64,000 nt of DNA from Sycobia sp. Sy_11. Taxonomy: Eukaryota > Arthropoda > Insecta > Hymenoptera > Epichrysomallidae. Positions within the stretch are counted from its first letter, which is position 1, and every line of letters begins with the position of its first letter. The position numbers and the translations under genes are program-made. The stretch is from the NCBI GenBank assembly GCA_018907035.1, contig JACCIC010000019.1, positions 3,551,001 to 3,615,000 on the forward strand, given 5' to 3'. Of the stretch, positions 61,020 to 64,000 are shown piece by piece. The notes under the pieces are model-generated. The model saw only the letters and a program-made list of their open reading frames with translations. It did not search any database and was not told the DNA's origin.

Positions 61020-62005
61020 TATCCCGTTGAGCCACTAAGTTTTCGTTTAACTATCCTAGACACTTTTTAAAAAATATGCCTCTCTTATTAGTTTCCAATG
61101 CATTAATCTTTTTTTTTAAATTTTTACTTCGTGTTTCACCACACTATGAATTTATTTAATATATAAGTAAATAATAAAGTTGCTTTACGAAGTAAAATGA
61201 AAATTATTTTTATCTCCCTATGTCTTCATGTAATGTACGAGTAGTAAATAATGGGATCTTCTTCGAGAGCAGTTATTTAGTCAATAATTAAATAAAGGGG
61301 AAAAATTAAATTATCAAAATATTGCACTTGTTATCAAATTAGTTGTTATCAAATTAATAGATTTAATATAGATAAGAATAGAATAAAAGTTCATAACTCC
61401 GGTGTTGTAGACCAAATTGAATTTTTGAATTGCTCTGATAAATACATTCGGGAAATGAAATGAAAATTAGATACAAGACTGAAAGAACAGCAAAGACCAA
61501 AGACTTAAGAACAATTATTTACTGTCCTGTTCAAACAAACAAATTTAAACATAATATGGATTGCAACGATATAGAAATATTACGTAACGAACGTAATTTA
61601 TTGTAAACGAGATATATTCAAAATTCTTTCCATAAAATTATTCAATGATAGTGCATATAAACAAGAAGACATATAGCTTTTTTATTTTTCGGTTGAAGAT
61701 TTGGCGCTGTCCTATCATTTCTAAAAAAAGTGCGAAATTCATTTACTACTTATATATTCGTACCATTTATTTAAGAAGCCCAACACAAACACAATAAATT
61801 TATTAAAATAATAAGCGAACGCCTCGTGAATAAACTCACATTTTTTCTCATACATCGTTCCATTACAAAGGCTTCTTTAATCAAAATGTAGTCACACTTC
61901 GAAGGGAACACCGCTACCCGTTTCAAATCATTTGCTCGGCCAATTTTCATTAGCGTCCTGGGCATACAAACGACGAGAATTAAAGAGAACTCGGCAAGAT
62001 TAGCC
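61020..62005. other. AT-rich non-coding stretch
   Basis: Unique AT-rich DNA with a two-copy TTGTTATCAAATTA repeat at 61328 and 61343. No gene recognised. Confidence 0.55.
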
Positions 62006-62009
62006 ATCG

Positions 62010-62520
62010 CCGATAACGGAGGAGTCGCGCCGCGGCGTAGCGACGCGCTTTACCATCCCCCCCTCCCTTTCCCACTCGCCCCGCAGTCGAGAAAGGACAA
62101 TTAAGCGCGGGGCAGATCGAACGATTATCGGGGGAATTAGCGCGCGGCGGCACGATTCCGCAATAACTCGGCCCCTACCCCCCGTCTCCGTCCCCGCTCC
62201 CGCCCCTCCACGGACTCGTATATACGCGGCCCGTGTAAGGATCGTAATTCGAAGGCTGCTGTGTTCCACGGAACAAACTCTCCCCCACCGCCACCCTTCC
62301 CTTGCCCGCTGCTGCAGAATCCCGAGCTTACATCTTCCCCCTCCCCCCCCCCATCGACTCGCCGATCAACGAGCGGCACAGCTCGCGCCTCTGCGCACTC
62401 CTCGGTCACCGGTCGACTCTCGTTCCTCCCAATGATAGAGCGACGCCTACGGTGAATTTATCGGGATGTCGCGCGCGCGCGAAACTGTTCGCGGCTCGGG
62501 AAATTATTTGACGAGCCCGT
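62010..62520. other. CpG-rich island
   Basis: C-rich on the + strand with C10 near 62342 and a CGCGCGCGCG run near 62471. No recognisable coding content. Confidence 0.3.
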
Positions 62521-62524
62521 TCCG

Positions 62525-64000
62525 ATCTGGCCTTGGTAATTACATTTGCACGGATAGCTTAAATACGCCGATCGAGCAGCGCATTGACATCGAATAGATC
62601 GTTATTATATACTTAAATTACTGTGGTATCTATGCAACGCAACGTTAATTTTACAACGAATAGGCATTTTGCATTTGTCAATCAACAAAAGAATATCGGC
62701 AATCGCGGTTTTCATTGAAATGAAACCGAGCACAATGAAACCAAATAATCCATTTCCATCGCTAAAATGCTAAATAATTCCATGCAAGAAAAAAATTTAA
62801 ATATTCGCTTTTTTATTAGTAATTTATATATTAACAAAATCTATTAAAAAATCCGATCGTTAGATTTAAATTTGGAATATTCCACATACTCCTACAGCAC
62901 ATGATACTTATATAAAATTTTAATTCTAATATGATTTATTTCTTATTAAAAAACAACCTCAAAATTACTCATCATTGTTAAAAAATCTTTGTCCCGCCTA
63001 TGAGATACGCTATTAGCACCGGTATTTGGAACCATAAATAGAGCGATGTTAAATAACATTAAAAAAAAAAAAGATACGCTATTTTGGAAATTTATCAAAT
63101 CTCATAAAAACTCCGTAATCAGAAACCCGATAAATCTGTATATACGGATTTTTTTTAATATCTGAAAATTTTCAATAAATTACACGCGAGATAGATGCAC
63201 TCTTTCGAATTATTTAATTTTGATTTCAGATTTCTAATCAAATATCGTAATTAACGTGAATTTATTTATTATTAACCTGACGTCAATTACATTTCTAAAA
63301 GCATTAAATAATGTACATTAGAAAAATAAAAATACGTCTTGAGGAATTTATCAATTTTGAAAAATTTCACTCGCTCGTATAGTAAATTTTTCAGCGAATT
63401 AGCATTTGCCCTGCGCGGCTGTTTGTAAAAATAAATTTATCCATCTAATCGCCGGTGTATAACAAGACTTACGATTGTCGAATGGATTAAGAATCGTGTT
63501 GAAAATAAAAAAGTTAAAACGCTCGGTTTCCCGCACGATCAAGATTAAAAGTTTTATGTTATTTCAATTATACTCTTGACTGGTTAGAGCTTTCGAGTCT
63601 GCTTATAACTTTTTCGCGCTATCTGAGCACGCAATGCTCGTTTCTTAAACGGCAGTTTAGTACAGTGGGAAGTTCGCGGATAACGGCTGGCATTCTTCAG
63701 TTAATGCTCGATTTTTAAAAGTGTGCTTTTTACGTAATTAAAGATTTTTGTTTGTTTTTTTTTTTTTTTTTTTTTTGAACGATAAATAGTACCTAATGTA
63801 AAAATTTTAATTAAAATTTTCATTAAAAATTCAACTTGGAACATTGTTTGGGCTATTGTAAACGAAGCTGAAACATATTTTTATCCGTCTTACAGTCTTT
63901 ATAAAATTATAGAATTATCATTATACTTAGAAAGAGTTCAGTCCCTGATGATATCTCGAAGAAGTTGAAAGCGTTGAACGAAGCAGATACATTCGTTAGA
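62525..64000. other. AT-rich non-coding stretch to the right edge
   Basis: Unique AT-rich DNA with an A-tract near 63061 and a T-tract of about 23 at 63755-63776. No receptor exon or other gene recognised. Confidence 0.6.

Larger units (their letters stand above)
38075..64000 (+). other. Presumed first coding intron of the GPCR gene, open at the right end
   Basis: It starts with the strong donor GTGAGT after the TM1 exon. Reading to the end of the window I found no sequence encoding the expected continuation (Asn-Val-Phe-Val-Ile-Ala-Ala and the TM2 region). If the transcript continues on this strand, the intron is at least 25.9 kb. The extent is inferred; nested genes on either strand cannot be excluded. 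Confidence 0.5.

Overview
The window looks like a stretch of a large insect nuclear genome, possibly hymenopteran; the order is inferred and uncertain. There is no bacterial-style gene density. Almost all sequence is AT-rich non-coding DNA, with very frequent dinucleotide microsatellites ((AT)n, (CT)n/(GA)n, (CA)n/(GT)n) and short GC-rich, CpG-containing islands. Nearly all long open frames are translations of these repeats (SLSLSL, ERERER, IYIYIY, THTHTH) or of GC-rich islands, and are not genes.

The one well-supported protein-coding feature is a GC-rich exon on the + strand at 37767-38074. It encodes the N-terminus and first transmembrane helix of a class A biogenic-amine GPCR, most like insect 5-HT1-type serotonin receptors. 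The exon starts after a good 3' splice site, holds the initiator ATG, codes for an extracellular tail with four N-glycosylation sequons and a seven-alanine run, and ends at a strong GTGAGT donor inside the conserved glycine that closes TM1. No later receptor exon is visible, so the following intron would be at least 25.9 kb and run off the right end. A 97-bp exon-like segment at 33339-33435, with good splice sites at both ends, could be an upstream 5'-UTR exon. If joined directly to the receptor exon it would create a 14-codon upstream ORF whose TGA overlaps the receptor ATG.

Layout: 1-33 kb is repeat-rich presumed intergenic or upstream sequence with scattered CpG-rich islands (near 10.4, 12.4, 18.2, 27.0, 28.6 and 30.2 kb). 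From about 33.1 to 40.0 kb there are almost no long dinucleotide arrays, and this is where the receptor exon and the upstream exon candidate lie. From 38.1 to 64 kb is presumed intron: AT-rich, with many microsatellites, more CpG-rich islands (45.5-46.3, 51.8-52.2, 55.9-56.6, 60.4-60.9, 62.0-62.5 kb) and one degenerate tRNA-like element on the minus strand near 55.1 kb. A few minus-strand stretches (36.44-36.60, 48.11-48.20, 54.04-54.13 kb) have exon-like borders and open frames. They match no family I recognise and are listed only as low-confidence candidates. I saw no autonomous transposon, rRNA, CRISPR array or recognisable microRNA.
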